From Pseudanabaena sp. lw0831 (GTDB lineage Bacteria; Cyanobacteriota; Cyanobacteriia; Pseudanabaenales; Pseudanabaenaceae), in NCBI RefSeq assembly GCF_016584665.1, contig NZ_BBJB01000073.1, forward strand, positions 16,289 through 80,288: a stretch of 64,000 nucleotides of DNA, in the 5' to 3' direction. The notes beneath the pieces are model-generated. The model was not told the DNA's origin and ran no database searches. It saw nothing but the letters and a program-made list of their open reading frames with translations. A program made the translations under genes and the position numbers. Below, in pieces: positions 53,749 through 63,451 of the stretch. Each line of letters begins with the position of its first letter. The first letter of the stretch is position 1.

Positions 53749-54909
53749 ATGAATTACGATGCGATCGCGATCGGGGCAGGGCTATCGGGCTGTAGCGCTG
53801 CCATTCAATTAGCAAAGCTGGGCTATCGCGTCCTTTTGCTAGAGCAAAGTCATTACCCGATGCACAAACTCTGTGGCGAGTTTCTATCCGTTGAGGTAAC
53901 TGAGTCATTTGAGCATCTAGGAATCATGGAACAGGTTCGCAAAGTTGGCGCACAGCCGATTCATCGGGCTTACTTAACGACCTCTGGCGGTGCATCATTT
54001 CGGAGTAAGCTCCCTAGCACCGCATTAGGACTAAGCCGCTATCAACTAGACTTGATGCTATTTCAACGATCGCAAGCGGTGAATGTAACTTGTATCGATA
54101 ACACCAAGGTTACGGGCGTTACAGGCAATCTCTCAGAAGGATTTACGGTGCATACGACTAAAGGAGAATTCTCTGGAAGGATCGTATTGGGGGCATTTGG
54201 TAAACGCTCATCGCTCGATCGCCATCTTAATCGGTCATTTGTGCAAAAGCGATCGCCTTGGATTGCTTACAAAGGACATTTCACAGGTGTAGATATTGCT
54301 GATGTGATCGAGCTGCATAGCTTCCCCCATGGCTATTGTGGACTATCACAGATCGAAACAGGAGAAATTAATGTTTGTTGGATTGCCCATGAACGGGTGA
54401 TGAAGGAGCCAATGCATCCAGAGTTAGATATTCCTGAATCCCTAGCCAAAAATCCTGTATTAGCCGATCGCTTTCGCCATATGCAAAGAGTTTCAACTTC
54501 ATTGCAAGGATTAAGCCAGATTAGCTTTGAGCTGAAAGAGAACTTTCATAATGATATTTGCATGATTGGCGATACGGCAGGGATGATTACGCCGCTTTGT
54601 GGCGACGGTATGGCGATGGCATTGCGGTCAGCGGAAATCGCTGTTCCTTTGGTCAGTCAATTTCTGGAGCACCAAATCACGGCTGTCACCTTTAAAAAAC
54701 AATATGCGATCGCATGGCGTAAGGAATTTCAAACGCGTTTGCAACTGGGCAGAATCATGCATAATTGCTTTGTCCAGCCCCCCCTTGCAAATATGGGCGT
54801 GAGCCTTTGTCAAATAGTTCCTGCTTTAGGGAATTGGATTATCGGTGCAACCCGTGGTAAGCCACAGCAGTTAATCAGCAACGAGCTTACCAGTAATGCG
54901 CTCTCCTAA
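53749..54909 (+). CDS. FAD-dependent oxidoreductase, geranylgeranyl-reductase-like
   Basis: 386 aa. FAD motif IAIGAGLSGCSAAIQLAKLGY, ribose contact LLLEQ, KLCGEFLS near residue 42, and MIGDTAGMITPLCGDGMAMAL near 270 as in the GGR and aromatic hydroxylase group. Substrate unknown. The gene faces the methyltransferase divergently and overlaps the convergent MFS gene by 39 bp. Confidence 0.8.
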   Translation: MNYDAIAIGAGLSGCSAAIQLAKLGYRVLLLEQSHYPMHKLCGEFLSVEVTESFEHLGIMEQVRKVGAQPIHRAYLTTSGGASFRSKLPSTALGLSRYQLDLMLFQRSQAVNVTCIDNTKVTGVTGNLSEGFTVHTTKGEFSGRIVLGAFGKRSSLDRHLNRSFVQKRSPWIAYKGHFTGVDIADVIELHSFPHGYCGLSQIETGEINVCWIAHERVMKEPMHPELDIPESLAKNPVLADRFRHMQRVSTSLQGLSQISFELKENFHNDICMIGDTAGMITPLCGDGMAMALRSAEIAVPLVSQFLEHQITAVTFKKQYAIAWRKEFQTRLQLGRIMHNCFVQPPLANMGVSLCQIVPALGNWIIGATRGKPQQLISNELTSNALS

Positions 54910-56142
54910 GGCTATGCCCACGCCTGCGGCAAGAAAAGCGATCGCTGTTAACAAAATCACGTTTGGCGTTGAGAGCATCTCCGCAGGTTTCGGAACGAGA
55001 TAACCAAAAACTGCGATCGCACCCGATAGTCCTCCAAAGAACATCCCCACCGTCAATCCACTTAGGGATTTATGAACCATTGTCAGCGCAAAGGCAATCA
55101 TGCCATTGTTGACCGCACTGAGACATGTGAGCATAAATAAAATGATGATAATCGTAGCGATCGCACCGTAGCCAGCCGATAACAAGCCCAAACCTGCAGC
55201 AATACAGCCCAAACTAATAATCATTAAGCGTTTGTTATCTATTAACTTCGAGACTCTACCTGTAAGTAGAGCTAACAAGCCTTGGGCAATCAGTGCTGCT
55301 CCCATTAATAGCTCAAAAGACAAACCAGTAAATCCTGTAATATCCGCTTTGATCGCCCGTGGCAACACATCCCCCATTAGCAAGCGCAGCCCTAAGCCGA
55401 TCGCCGCACCAACAAACAGGACAATCGCTAAGTTGCTCCAACAAGCTCTGATTGGTAAGGGTTCATTTTTTTCTAATTTTTCTAATTCTGGATTGAGATT
55501 TTTAGGAATGTAGATCATCGCACTCCGCAATCCTGCCACACTTGCCAGCAGGACAATCGAGGCGATCGTAAAAGTCGCAGGTGCGCCCAGACTCAAAATA
55601 AATTTCGTCGCCAAAGGTCTGATCGACCCAACAAAGCCACCAACTAGCGTTAAAACACTGCCTGCCTGCGGTAATTTCGTTGCCCCTGCAAAGATACCAA
55701 GCAAGCACATGACTGGACTCCGAAAAGATGCCATGACGATCGCCCAGAGTATCGCTAGGCTGAGTAACAGTATGCGCGTAATTTCGTTGGCTCCACCAAA
55801 GATGGCAACACAGGGTAATCCAATAAATAAAGCCGTTGAGGCAATCACAGCGGCAACAATGAAGGGCATTCGTGTGCTATAACAACGCTGCCAGCGATCG
55901 GACAGACCACCAAATAATGGCTCGACGATAACCGCGATCACGTTTTCGATTACCAGTATTAGCGCTGCAAATTCTTTTGCTTGACTAGTTGGATAGCCAA
56001 AAACCTGTTCGATAAACTGCGGTAAATAGATCGCATAAGCGATCCAAGTCAAAGTCATTGCACCCTGAACTGATGCTAAGCCCCATACTTGGAGCCAACG
56101 CACTTGATCAGGCACTTGATTTGATGGTGATGCGATCGTCAT
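54871..56142 (-). CDS. MFS transporter
   Basis: 423 aa with about 12 membrane helices. The loop FGGLSDRWQRCYSTRMPF after helix 2 is the MFS signature-like segment. Overlaps tail-to-tail with the FAD gene. Resembles the GPH/sugar-cation-symporter side of the superfamily; substrate unknown. Confidence 0.78.
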   Translation of the reverse strand: MTIASPSNQVPDQVRWLQVWGLASVQGAMTLTWIAYAIYLPQFIEQVFGYPTSQAKEFAALILVIENVIAVIVEPLFGGLSDRWQRCYSTRMPFIVAAVIASTALFIGLPCVAIFGGANEITRILLLSLAILWAIVMASFRSPVMCLLGIFAGATKLPQAGSVLTLVGGFVGSIRPLATKFILSLGAPATFTIASIVLLASVAGLRSAMIYIPKNLNPELEKLEKNEPLPIRACWSNLAIVLFVGAAIGLGLRLLMGDVLPRAIKADITGFTGLSFELLMGAALIAQGLLALLTGRVSKLIDNKRLMIISLGCIAAGLGLLSAGYGAIATIIIILFMLTCLSAVNNGMIAFALTMVHKSLSGLTVGMFFGGLSGAIAVFGYLVPKPAEMLSTPNVILLTAIAFLAAGVGIALGERITGKLVAD

Positions 56143-56186
56143 TAAAAAACTCTCTAAGAAGTACTTTCTACGTCAAAAGCTCCAAT

Positions 56187-56231
56187 AGATCCCCCTCAAT
56201 CCCCCTTAAAAAGGGGGGCTGGGGGGGATCT
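56187..56231. repeat. GATCCCCC-type dispersed repeat
   Basis: AGATCCCCCTCAATCCCCCT, then TAAAAA and AGGGGGGCTGGGGGGGATCT: the G/C-run palindrome repeated widely in cyanobacterial genomes. Confidence 0.85.
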
Positions 56232-56241
56232 AGCGCAATTC

Positions 56242-56904
56242 TTAAAACTGCATACAGCCTTGCATAGAAACTTTGCCGTCGGGCATAGTTGCACGGCAAA
56301 GATTAGCTTGACTTAGATCGACATTGGTTACATTGGCATTGGTAAGGTCAGCACGATACAAATCAGCACCCTTGAGATTTGCGCCAGTCAAATCTGCACC
56401 ATATAAGCTTGCGTTTCGCAAAGAGGCATTAGCTAGATTAGCGCCGTTGAGCTTGGCATAAACCAACTCGATATCAATCAAGTTAGAGTTTTGCAAATTC
56501 GCTTCGGTTAAATCAGCATATTTCCAGCGACTATTACGAGCATTTGCGCCAGACAAATTTGCTTTAATCAAATCGCTATTAATCAAGAAAGTATTTCGCA
56601 GATCGGAGTTGCTGAGATCTGCGCCACGAAAATCAGCATAATACATGGTGCTAAAAGCCAAAGTTGCCCCAGAGAGAGAACTTTTGCGCAGATCAGCAAC
56701 ATCAAGAAACGATTCACGTAAATTGACCCCATTGGCAGCAATGCCACTTAGCTCGCATCGCTGACAAGTACGATGAGCCAAAAGTTCTTGGAGATGTCCA
56801 GCATTTTGCGCTTGGACGCTTGAGGCTATGCCCATTGTCATAAAGCTAGCCACAAAGGCGATAGCGATCGCAGTCACGGAGTGAGTAAAGGCTGTTGACT
56901 TCAT
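56242..56904 (-). CDS. Secreted pentapeptide-repeat protein
   Basis: 220 aa. Signal peptide to about residue 33 (SSVQAQ), then a CQRCELSG motif and some 25 tandem five-residue units of A(D/N)LXX type, which fold as a right-handed quadrilateral beta helix. Ends DGKVSMQGCMQF. Periplasmic or lumenal; role unknown, as for most cyanobacterial members. Confidence 0.85.
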   Translation of the reverse strand: MKSTAFTHSVTAIAIAFVASFMTMGIASSVQAQNAGHLQELLAHRTCQRCELSGIAANGVNLRESFLDVADLRKSSLSGATLAFSTMYYADFRGADLSNSDLRNTFLINSDLIKANLSGANARNSRWKYADLTEANLQNSNLIDIELVYAKLNGANLANASLRNASLYGADLTGANLKGADLYRADLTNANVTNVDLSQANLCRATMPDGKVSMQGCMQF

Positions 56905-56985
56905 AAAAAAGCACCTAAATTTGGCAATCCCTCTTTAATAATTATCATACGCGCCCTCTATGCAACACCGCAAAATGTAACAAAA

Positions 56986-57030
56986 AACTAAAAGTAATGA
57001 AGGCGCAAAGCGTCTGCATTACTTTTAGTT
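56986..57030. repeat. Palindrome, imperfect
   Basis: 21-22-bp arms with two mismatches (AACTAAAAGTAATG...), tip GGCGC-AAA-GCGTC. Confidence 0.7.
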
Positions 57031-57053
57031 ACTGTCGCCAGTCATGTTAGGAA

Positions 57054-57110
57054 ATAAAACCTAAAAGAGTGTTGCGGCGCTTCGCGCCGCAACACTCTTT
57101 TAGGTTTTAT
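57054..57110. repeat. Long palindrome
   Basis: Perfect 27-bp arms (ATAAAACCTAAAAGAGTG...), tip TTGCGGCGC-TTC-GCGCCGCAA. Twenty-three bases after the previous one. Confidence 0.82.
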
Positions 57111-57190
57111 GTGACAACAGTTATAGTTGATGGTCTGATGATTTTGTATACTTGTAGTATTTGTTAATGTTTTGTTATGGATAGTATTGA

Positions 57191-57910
57191 ATGTTCGAGC
57201 AGTTTCTAGAGACAAATGGTTTGTCATTTCGCCCCGAAGTTATTCCAATTTTGGGAGTACTAATTCTGCTAGAGGCAATTCTGTCTGCGGATAATGCGAT
57301 CGCCCTTGCTGCGATCGTGCGTAGTCTACCAGACCCTAAGCAAGAAGAATGGGCGCTACGTTACGGCTTAATTGGGGCATTTGTATTGCGGGTGGTATTG
57401 ATCTTTACAGCAACATGGGTAATTAAATATTGGCAATTTGAACTAGCTGGCTCGGTATATCTGCTGTGGCTATCAGGAAAATTTTTCTTAGAAAAGTCCC
57501 AAGCAGGTCATGATGCACAGCATCCAGTGCGGATGGCAGATAAATTATGGCAAGTTGTCGCTCTGGTCTCATTAACGGACTTGGCTTTTTCACTTGATAG
57601 TGTGACCGCAGCAGTTGCCGTCGCTCAAGAGACTTGGCTAGTGCTGATTGGTGGTGTCGCGGGAATTATCACATTACGCTTTCTAGCAGGACTATTTATC
57701 AAGTGGTTAGCAGAATTTACACACCTTGAATCGGCAGGCTATCTGATCGTGTTACTTGTAGGTTTACGTCTATTTATCAAGGTATTTTCTGATAGCTTAG
57801 TTCCTCCCGAATGGTTGATGCTGACTTGCATCGGACTAGTTTTTATATGGGGATTTTCTAAACGTGAGCCAGTCGATGAAATTGAGGCGATCGCAGAGCA
57901 ACCCAAATAA
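57191..57910 (+). CDS. TerC family membrane protein
   Basis: 239 aa with about seven membrane helices. [14 protein letters not shown] and [14 protein letters not shown] are the paired acidic motifs of TerC/Alx proteins, which move or handle metal ions (Mn). A Mn exporter gene of another family lies 500 bp downstream. No yybP-type riboswitch is evident in the short leader. Confidence 0.88.
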   Translation: MFEQFLETNGLSFRPEVIPILGVLILLEAILSADNAIALAAIVRSLPDPKQEEWALRYGLIGAFVLRVVLIFTATWVIKYWQFELAGSVYLLWLSGKFFLEKSQAGHDAQHPVRMADKLWQVVALVSLTDLAFSLDSVTAAVAVAQETWLVLIGGVAGIITLRFLAGLFIKWLAEFTHLESAGYLIVLLVGLRLFIKVFSDSLVPPEWLMLTCIGLVFIWGFSKREPVDEIEAIAEQPK

Positions 57911-57915
57911 TTTAT

Positions 57916-57942
57916 AGAGAGGAGCGCTTTGCACTCCTCTCT
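57916..57942. terminator. Palindrome after terC-like gene
   Basis: 12-bp arms, one mismatch, AGAGAGGAGCGC-TTT-GCACTCCTCTCT with T-run. Confidence 0.7.
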
Positions 57943-57984
57943 TTTGTCTACAATAATCAAGATAGAAAAAGGGAAAATAGCCAG

Positions 57985-58371
57985 ATGTTTGAATATCCTG
58001 ATGACTTGAAATACACTAACTCCCACGAGTATATTCGGCTGGAAGATGACACCGCCACAGTGGGAATTACGGCTTTTGCGATCGATCAACTCGGTGATAT
58101 TGTGTTTCTCGATCTTCCTGAAGTGGGGACAAGGGTAGAAAAAGGTCAAACCTTCGGCACAATTGAGTCGGTTAAGGCTGTAGAAGATATCTATTCCCCC
58201 GTAACTGGTACGGTGATGGAATCTAATACGGCTCTAGTCGATGAGCCTGAAATCATTGGTAATGATCCTTACGGTGCATCATGGTTGCTCAAAGTAAATA
58301 TCGAAGATGCAGGCGAACTAGATGAGACTATGTCTGCTAGTGAATATCGCAGTAAGGTCGAAGGAAGCTAG
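57985..58371 (+). CDS. gcvH: Glycine cleavage system H protein
   Basis: 128 aa, full length. Lipoyl carrier of the glycine decarboxylase complex, central to photorespiration in cyanobacteria. Lipoylated Lys64 in [33 protein letters not shown] and [18 protein letters not shown] are typical. P and T subunit genes are not adjacent. Confidence 0.95.
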   Translation: MFEYPDDLKYTNSHEYIRLEDDTATVGITAFAIDQLGDIVFLDLPEVGTRVEKGQTFGTIESVKAVEDIYSPVTGTVMESNTALVDEPEIIGNDPYGASWLLKVNIEDAGELDETMSASEYRSKVEGS

Positions 58372-58401
58372 AAAAAAATCGGCACTGAGTGCCGATTTTT
58401 T
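58372..58401. terminator. Bidirectional terminator
   Basis: AAAAAAATCGGCAC-TGA-GTGCCGATTTTTTTT between convergent gcvH and the TMEM165-like gene. Confidence 0.85.
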
Positions 58402-59040
58402 TTAAGCTTGAAAATAAGCAGTTACCCCAAAAACCAAAAAGAGAACGCCGCCAATTCCTGTAATTACCCGCTCAGAGATCCGCCCCGCTACTAAACGACC
58501 GCCAATCACTGCAATCACAGTGCAGATTCCATGTCCCAAAATTGCCCCAAGGGTCACAAAAATCGGATCATTTGCCGCCGCTAACGCGATCGTGCTAATT
58601 TGCGTGCGATCGCCCCATTCTGCCAAGAAAGTCATCACAAAAGCCTGTGCCCAAACTCCGATTTGTGGATAACGCGCTAAAATCTTGCCAAAAATAGGAA
58701 TTGAAGTTTGTGGATTTTTCCCTGCAACGGTTTCCTCGGCTTCCTTTACGACTTCCTCGGTTGAAGTAGGCGACATTCGTACTGCATCGACAATTAGCTT
58801 TACACCGAAAATTAAAAATAAGGCGATCGCGCCATAGTGAGTGTAAGCCTTTGGTAATAGCGAGACAGCTTGTCCCAGCAGAACCGATAATACTGTCATC
58901 AATGCTAATGCTGCTAACACTGACGAAAACACGATGCGATGGTTGTAGCGCATCGACAAAATCACAGCGATAAAAAAAGTTTTATCCCCTAATTCCGAAA
59001 TAGTAATTAGCAATAAACTGGCTGTAAAAGCTTGCAGCAA
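58402..59040 (-). CDS. TMEM165/GDT1 family manganese transporter
   Basis: 212 aa with six membrane helices in two halves. The duplicated family motif E-x-G-D-K/R-T is seen as ELGDKTFF (about residue 16) and EWGDRTQIS (about 138). The Synechocystis relative (Mnx) exports Mn to keep cytoplasmic levels safe. Central linker acidic. Confidence 0.88.
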   Translation of the reverse strand: MLQAFTASLLLITISELGDKTFFIAVILSMRYNHRIVFSSVLAALALMTVLSVLLGQAVSLLPKAYTHYGAIALFLIFGVKLIVDAVRMSPTSTEEVVKEAEETVAGKNPQTSIPIFGKILARYPQIGVWAQAFVMTFLAEWGDRTQISTIALAAANDPIFVTLGAILGHGICTVIAVIGGRLVAGRISERVITGIGGVLFLVFGVTAYFQA

Positions 59041-59373
59041 TCTCTTAGTTCTCTACTATGATTAGATTCTATTGTAAATCATTTTGAGAGGATTGCAATG
59101 TATTTGAGAGCAAATAAAAAGGCGTGAAAACCTTGCTGGAGCTATATCACAGATAATGAGTGAACTATGAACTGATAATGAGCGAACTATGAACTGTTTA
59201 TGAATCAATAATGAATCGCCTTGTTTTTTACTATGTAACTGATGTTACGTAGAACAAAGATCGTCATAATGTTTCCATGTCATCTTAAGAGAGGATTTGG
59301 AGACCAAATCCCTACATATTTGTAAAGGTAGGGGCTTGGTCTCCAAGCCCCAATCTCAGCGTTCCACGTAACA
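59041..59373. other. 333-bp intergenic region with tandem repeat and MITE-like element
   Basis: Contains a 22-bp tandem duplication (59152-59195) and most of the inverted-repeat element at 59238-59378. No gene. Confidence 0.6.
59152..59195. repeat. 22-bp tandem duplication
   Basis: Units 59152-59173 and 59174-59195 (GATAATGAGYGAACTATGAAC plus T), one difference in 22; part of a third unit may trail after it. Confidence 0.8.
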
Positions 59374-59378
59374 TCAGT
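59238..59378. mobile_element. MITE-like element, 141 bp
   Basis: Terminal 18-bp inverted repeats ACTGATGTTACGTAGAAC (59238-59255) and its complement with one mismatch (59361-59378). Inside is a second inverted pair around TTGGAGACCAA / TTGGTCTCCAA. Non-coding. No clear target duplication. The right repeat supplies the TGA stop of the histidine kinase (59374-59376). Confidence 0.6.
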
Positions 59379-62040
59379 ATGTAATTTCTATGTCCTTTAA
59401 TCGTGGAGGTAATTCGACTGTAAATGTTGAACCTTGATTAACTACACTTTCCACAGAAATTGTGCCGCCCATCAACAAAACAAGCTGCTCGGTAATCGCT
59501 AAACCTAGCCCAGTCCCACCATGTTTACGTGTGGAAGATTGATCGACTTGACGGAATTGTTCAAAAATTGTGCGCTGGAACTCAGGCTCAATACCAATAC
59601 CTGTATCTCGAACCGAGATGAGAATATTTGATGTCGCGAAAGGAGAAATCTGCACTTCTCCGTTAGATGGATTATTGGCATCTGTAATTATTTCAGGCAC
59701 AGCAGGCATTTCTATGCCTGTATTTGGCATTTTCGCATAGGTTAGCTCCACACAGACTTCGCCACTATCCGTGAATTTAATCGCATTAGAAACTAAGTTG
59801 GTAATCACCTGCTTAATCCGAATCGAGTCATGATAAATCGCACAAGTACCTATATGATTTTCAAATATAAAATTGAGAGATTTGATATTAGCTAATGGTT
59901 GTAAGCTTTCGCAGGTATGGTGAATTAATTCGTCAAGATTAAAGATTTCTGGATGAGCTTCCATCTTACCTGCTTCAATTTTCGACAAGTCGAGAATATC
60001 GTTAATCAAATCCAGCAGGTTTTTGCCATTGCGAAGGATGCGCTCCACCATATCAACTTGGCTTGGTGAGAGCGCATCACGGCGTTGGCGTAATAGCACT
60101 TGAGAAAAACCAATAATCGCATTCATCGGTGTGCGTAGTTCATGACTCATATTTGCCAAGAACTGACTCTTAAGTTGAGTTGCTTCCAATAATTGAGCGT
60201 TTTGAGCTTCAATTTGATTGATTAGCTGAGCATTGCCGATCGCGATCGCAGCTTGCACACCAAAAGAAGCCAATAGATTCAAATCCTCGCGAGAACTAGC
60301 TTTCTCCAGCTGGACATGCCCGATCGCCAATACCCCCAAGCGTCCAGAACGACTAGACTCAATCGGCACACACAAAGCACTTTTAACAGGTAGATTCTCA
60401 ATGAGATGTGATTCGCCTGCCTTAATCTCGACAGGAATTCCTTCTTTAAATACCTGTGCAATCAGATTTTGAGCATCTAAATCAAAGGATTCTTGCAGTG
60501 GGAAATCCTCTGGCAAGCCTTTTGCCGCTGATAACGTTAGTCGATTCTCTTTAGGGTTGTAGAGAGCAATCACACATATCTCGGCCCACATGATCGCGTC
60601 ACGAGTCGCCTCTACCACTGATTCCAAAAGGACATCAAGATCTTGCAACTGCTGGTTAATCAAGTTGGTGAGACGTTGCAAAATGCTCATTCGCTTTTGC
60701 TGCTCGATCATGATTTTATTTGTCTCTTGCAGCACCTTATCGCGATAACGTTGCTCCGTAACATCGCGCAAAATCATCACACTACCAATCAGTTCTGATT
60801 CAGTGCCAACCAGCGGTGCAGCCTTAGTACTGAGGATAATTTCATTACCTTCAGGCGGACGTAAAACCACTTGATCTTCTACGACTTCTCCTGTGGACAT
60901 GGCGCGGAAAACCACCAAATTCGCTAAGTCTACAGGTTCGCCATCCTGATGTCTGATGTCAAATTGTTTGACAATCTCTTCCATGGATTTCGCAATTACA
61001 GGTGATGCGGCGACACCTGCATTTAGAGCATTAAAGCTGAGAATTTTGCGCCCTGCGGAGTTGATTTTAAGAATCCGTCCCGCAGGATCGCTGAGTAATA
61101 CGCCATCGGCAAGCTGCTCGAATACTGTAGTCAATTCTTCGCGCTGACGGGCGATCGTCTCAATACTCTGGGCATTACTAATTGCTGTGGCAAGACGACG
61201 ACCAATCGATTGGAGAATATTCCGTCCGCGATCTGAAAGCGGTGTGAGACTAGCCAAAAATAGCACGCCCACAAGACTGCTTCTAAGCATCAGAGGATAT
61301 GCCGAAAGACTCTGAGGCAATAAATCACCCACGGGAGTCCGATAAACCAGAGTCTGCCCTTTGAGGCGATCGCCTTCCCAAATAATCGCTTCTTGTAGTT
61401 GTCCTGCTTGACCAACAATCCCTTCGCCAAGGGTGATTTCCGTCAATGCTTGACTAGTTTTATAGCCCCATTCGGCAGTTAATATTAGACATCCGTCAGG
61501 ACGTGAGGTCGGAATTTCCCAAAGATAAATGCTACCGAGTTGTGCGCCTGTAAGTTTACAAATTTCTTCTAAACTTGCCTTGATTAATTTGTATTGATCG
61601 GTGGTGTTGACTAAAACGCGATCGAGGGATTGCAGCGCAAACTGAATATCACGGGCTTCTAAGGTGGCGGTTTTGCTTTCGAGATGCGCTGCCATGCGAT
61701 TAAATACCTTGGCAAATTCCCCAATTTCATCAGCTCGGTTTAATTGCGATCGCGCTGACAAATTACCCGTAGTTATTTCTTCCGCAGTTTCAGCTAGCTC
61801 TGTTAGTGGCGGCTGAATGCTCCGCACAATCGAGAGAGCTACAAATAACCCAGAACCTAATCCCGATGATAAAATCACGATCGCTAGCCATGTCGTAAAG
61901 GATTCTAATTCGGGCGTGCCTTGTTGGATATGCAGCAACAAGATCAATGTTGCTGTGGCTAGTAGTGAGGTACTGGTGGTCAGCCCAAAAATCAAGCGAT
62001 TGACTAAACTTTCACGGCGGGGCAGGTTGGCATTGGTCAT
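59374..62040 (-). CDS. Membrane sensor histidine kinase (HAMP-GAF-PAS-GAF)
   Basis: 888 aa. Two membrane helices near the N terminus (about 17-70), HAMP (about 72-125), GAF (145-295), PAS (300-430, ILRDVTEQRYRDKV after it), a second GAF (455-600), HisKA with phospho-accepting His633 in SHELRTPMN, and HATPase with NLVSNAIKFTDSG, RDTGIGI and GGTGLGLAI. No receiver domain and no adjacent regulator gene, so its partner is elsewhere. The GAFs lack an obvious bilin cysteine motif. Stop codon lies in a MITE-like repeat. Confidence 0.92.
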   Translation of the reverse strand: MTNANLPRRESLVNRLIFGLTTSTSLLATATLILLLHIQQGTPELESFTTWLAIVILSSGLGSGLFVALSIVRSIQPPLTELAETAEEITTGNLSARSQLNRADEIGEFAKVFNRMAAHLESKTATLEARDIQFALQSLDRVLVNTTDQYKLIKASLEEICKLTGAQLGSIYLWEIPTSRPDGCLILTAEWGYKTSQALTEITLGEGIVGQAGQLQEAIIWEGDRLKGQTLVYRTPVGDLLPQSLSAYPLMLRSSLVGVLFLASLTPLSDRGRNILQSIGRRLATAISNAQSIETIARQREELTTVFEQLADGVLLSDPAGRILKINSAGRKILSFNALNAGVAASPVIAKSMEEIVKQFDIRHQDGEPVDLANLVVFRAMSTGEVVEDQVVLRPPEGNEIILSTKAAPLVGTESELIGSVMILRDVTEQRYRDKVLQETNKIMIEQQKRMSILQRLTNLINQQLQDLDVLLESVVEATRDAIMWAEICVIALYNPKENRLTLSAAKGLPEDFPLQESFDLDAQNLIAQVFKEGIPVEIKAGESHLIENLPVKSALCVPIESSRSGRLGVLAIGHVQLEKASSREDLNLLASFGVQAAIAIGNAQLINQIEAQNAQLLEATQLKSQFLANMSHELRTPMNAIIGFSQVLLRQRRDALSPSQVDMVERILRNGKNLLDLINDILDLSKIEAGKMEAHPEIFNLDELIHHTCESLQPLANIKSLNFIFENHIGTCAIYHDSIRIKQVITNLVSNAIKFTDSGEVCVELTYAKMPNTGIEMPAVPEIITDANNPSNGEVQISPFATSNILISVRDTGIGIEPEFQRTIFEQFRQVDQSSTRKHGGTGLGLAITEQLVLLMGGTISVESVVNQGSTFTVELPPRLKDIEITY

Positions 62041-62124
62041 GAGGCTTTAGTTTAGTTTGGCGATCTAGTTTGATTTTAGTACTTTTAGTCAAGTTGCTTG
62101 AAGGCGATCGCCCAAGAATATAGC

Positions 62125-63168
62125 TCAATCCAGTTCTGATGAAGGCAATCGCCGACGTACCGAAGCGATCGCCTCTTGTAATTTTGCTTGAAGCAATTCT
62201 TTGGGTGGTAGCACGGTGAGATATTCGGCGACATGGATACCGCTTTTGTCTAGTTCTAGCAACTCAATTTGTTCTTGTTTTTTACCTGCACATAAAATGA
62301 TTCCCAATGGCGGATTTTCATCACTCTCTTGATCATATTTGGCTAGCCAGCGCAGATAAAGTTCCATTTGGCTTTTGTATTCGTGGCGAAAGTTGCCGAG
62401 TTTGAGGTCGATCGCAACAAGGCGTTTGAGTTTGCGGTTATAGAACAGCAGGTCAATATAAAAGTCGTCGTTATCGATTTGGATACGTTTTTGCCTTGCA
62501 ATAAATGTAAATCCTGCACCAAGTTCTAGTAAAAATTTCTCGATATCGCGCAGGATGGCATCTTCGAGGTCTTTTTCGAGGTAGCGATCGCTTATATCTA
62601 AGAAGTCTAGGATGTAGGGATCTTTTAGCAGTAAATCGGGTGATATTTTCTTGTTTTCACGTAATTGTTCTAAATCATGGCGAATGGTTTCTTCGGGTTT
62701 GCGAGAGATGGCGGTGCGCTCGAATAGCATGGAGTTAATGCGTTCTTGTAGTTGGCGAGATGACCAGCCCTCTAAGCAGCAAATTTCGATGTAGAAGTTG
62801 CGTTTTAGCGGATCATCGAAGTACATTAGGGTCTTGATGTGTGTCCAGCTTAATTGTCTCCGCAGTGCAGAGACAATTTGTTGATCAGGGAAAGTCTCTG
62901 CAAAATGAAGGCAATGTCTAAGTTGTTTTTCGCTCCAGCCTTTGCCGTAGGTTTGTGTAAGTTTCTGAGATAGGGTTGCGATGATTTGTTTGCCATATTC
63001 GGCTCGTTGACCTTGTAGTATTTCGGTTTGGATGCGATCGCCGACTTGCCAATAGAGAAGAGTGATTTCAGAATTGATGGCAACAGCAGCGCGTTGTTTG
63101 GCGGCATCAATAAGCTGACGAATTTCGCTAAATAGTGTTTGCGCTGTTTCTTGGATATTGGGAGTCAT
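62125..63168 (-). CDS. DUF1016/YhcG family PD-(D/E)XK nuclease
   Basis: 347 aa from ATG 63168; the longer frame would run into the toxin gene. N-terminal DUF1016_N domain (LYWQVGDRIQTEIL, LSQKLTQTYGKGWSEKQLRHC), C-terminal nuclease domain with DDFYIDLLFYNRKLKRLVAIDLKLG (Asp, then D-x-K in place of E-x-K). Family members are widespread near TA and restriction loci, and are thought to act on DNA. It follows a RelE-like TA pair by 13 bp. Confidence 0.85.
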   Translation of the reverse strand: MTPNIQETAQTLFSEIRQLIDAAKQRAAVAINSEITLLYWQVGDRIQTEILQGQRAEYGKQIIATLSQKLTQTYGKGWSEKQLRHCLHFAETFPDQQIVSALRRQLSWTHIKTLMYFDDPLKRNFYIEICCLEGWSSRQLQERINSMLFERTAISRKPEETIRHDLEQLRENKKISPDLLLKDPYILDFLDISDRYLEKDLEDAILRDIEKFLLELGAGFTFIARQKRIQIDNDDFYIDLLFYNRKLKRLVAIDLKLGNFRHEYKSQMELYLRWLAKYDQESDENPPLGIILCAGKKQEQIELLELDKSGIHVAEYLTVLPPKELLQAKLQEAIASVRRRLPSSELD

Positions 63169-63181
63169 CTTGATACTTCCG

Positions 63182-63451
63182 CTAGAGTTGAAGTAACAAC
63201 TTATCGTATTCTGCATGGGAACCTATCCAAAACCAAATAATTGTATCTTTATCCAATTGTCCAACAGCCCTATAGTTTTTACTAATCCGCACTGAATAGA
63301 TTGGTAGTTCTGAATGTATTTTTTTAAATCGTAAGCTGGGATGACTTGGATCTTCTTTAAACTGAAGATACGCTTCGTAGGCTCGTTCTCTTATTTGGAT
63401 GGGTAACTGAGCATAGGTTTTACGAAATGCTGTGGTGGTAATTGATTTCAC
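63182..63451 (-). CDS. RelE/ParE-like toxin
   Basis: 89 aa. AFRKTYAQLPIQIRERAYEAYLQFKEDPSHPSLRFKKI and YSVRISKNYRAVGQL..TIIWFWIGSHAEYDKLL match the RelE-superfamily toxins that often ship with short antitoxins in cyanobacteria. 4-bp overlap with the antitoxin. Confidence 0.85.
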   Translation of the reverse strand: MKSITTTAFRKTYAQLPIQIRERAYEAYLQFKEDPSHPSLRFKKIHSELPIYSVRISKNYRAVGQLDKDTIIWFWIGSHAEYDKLLLQL

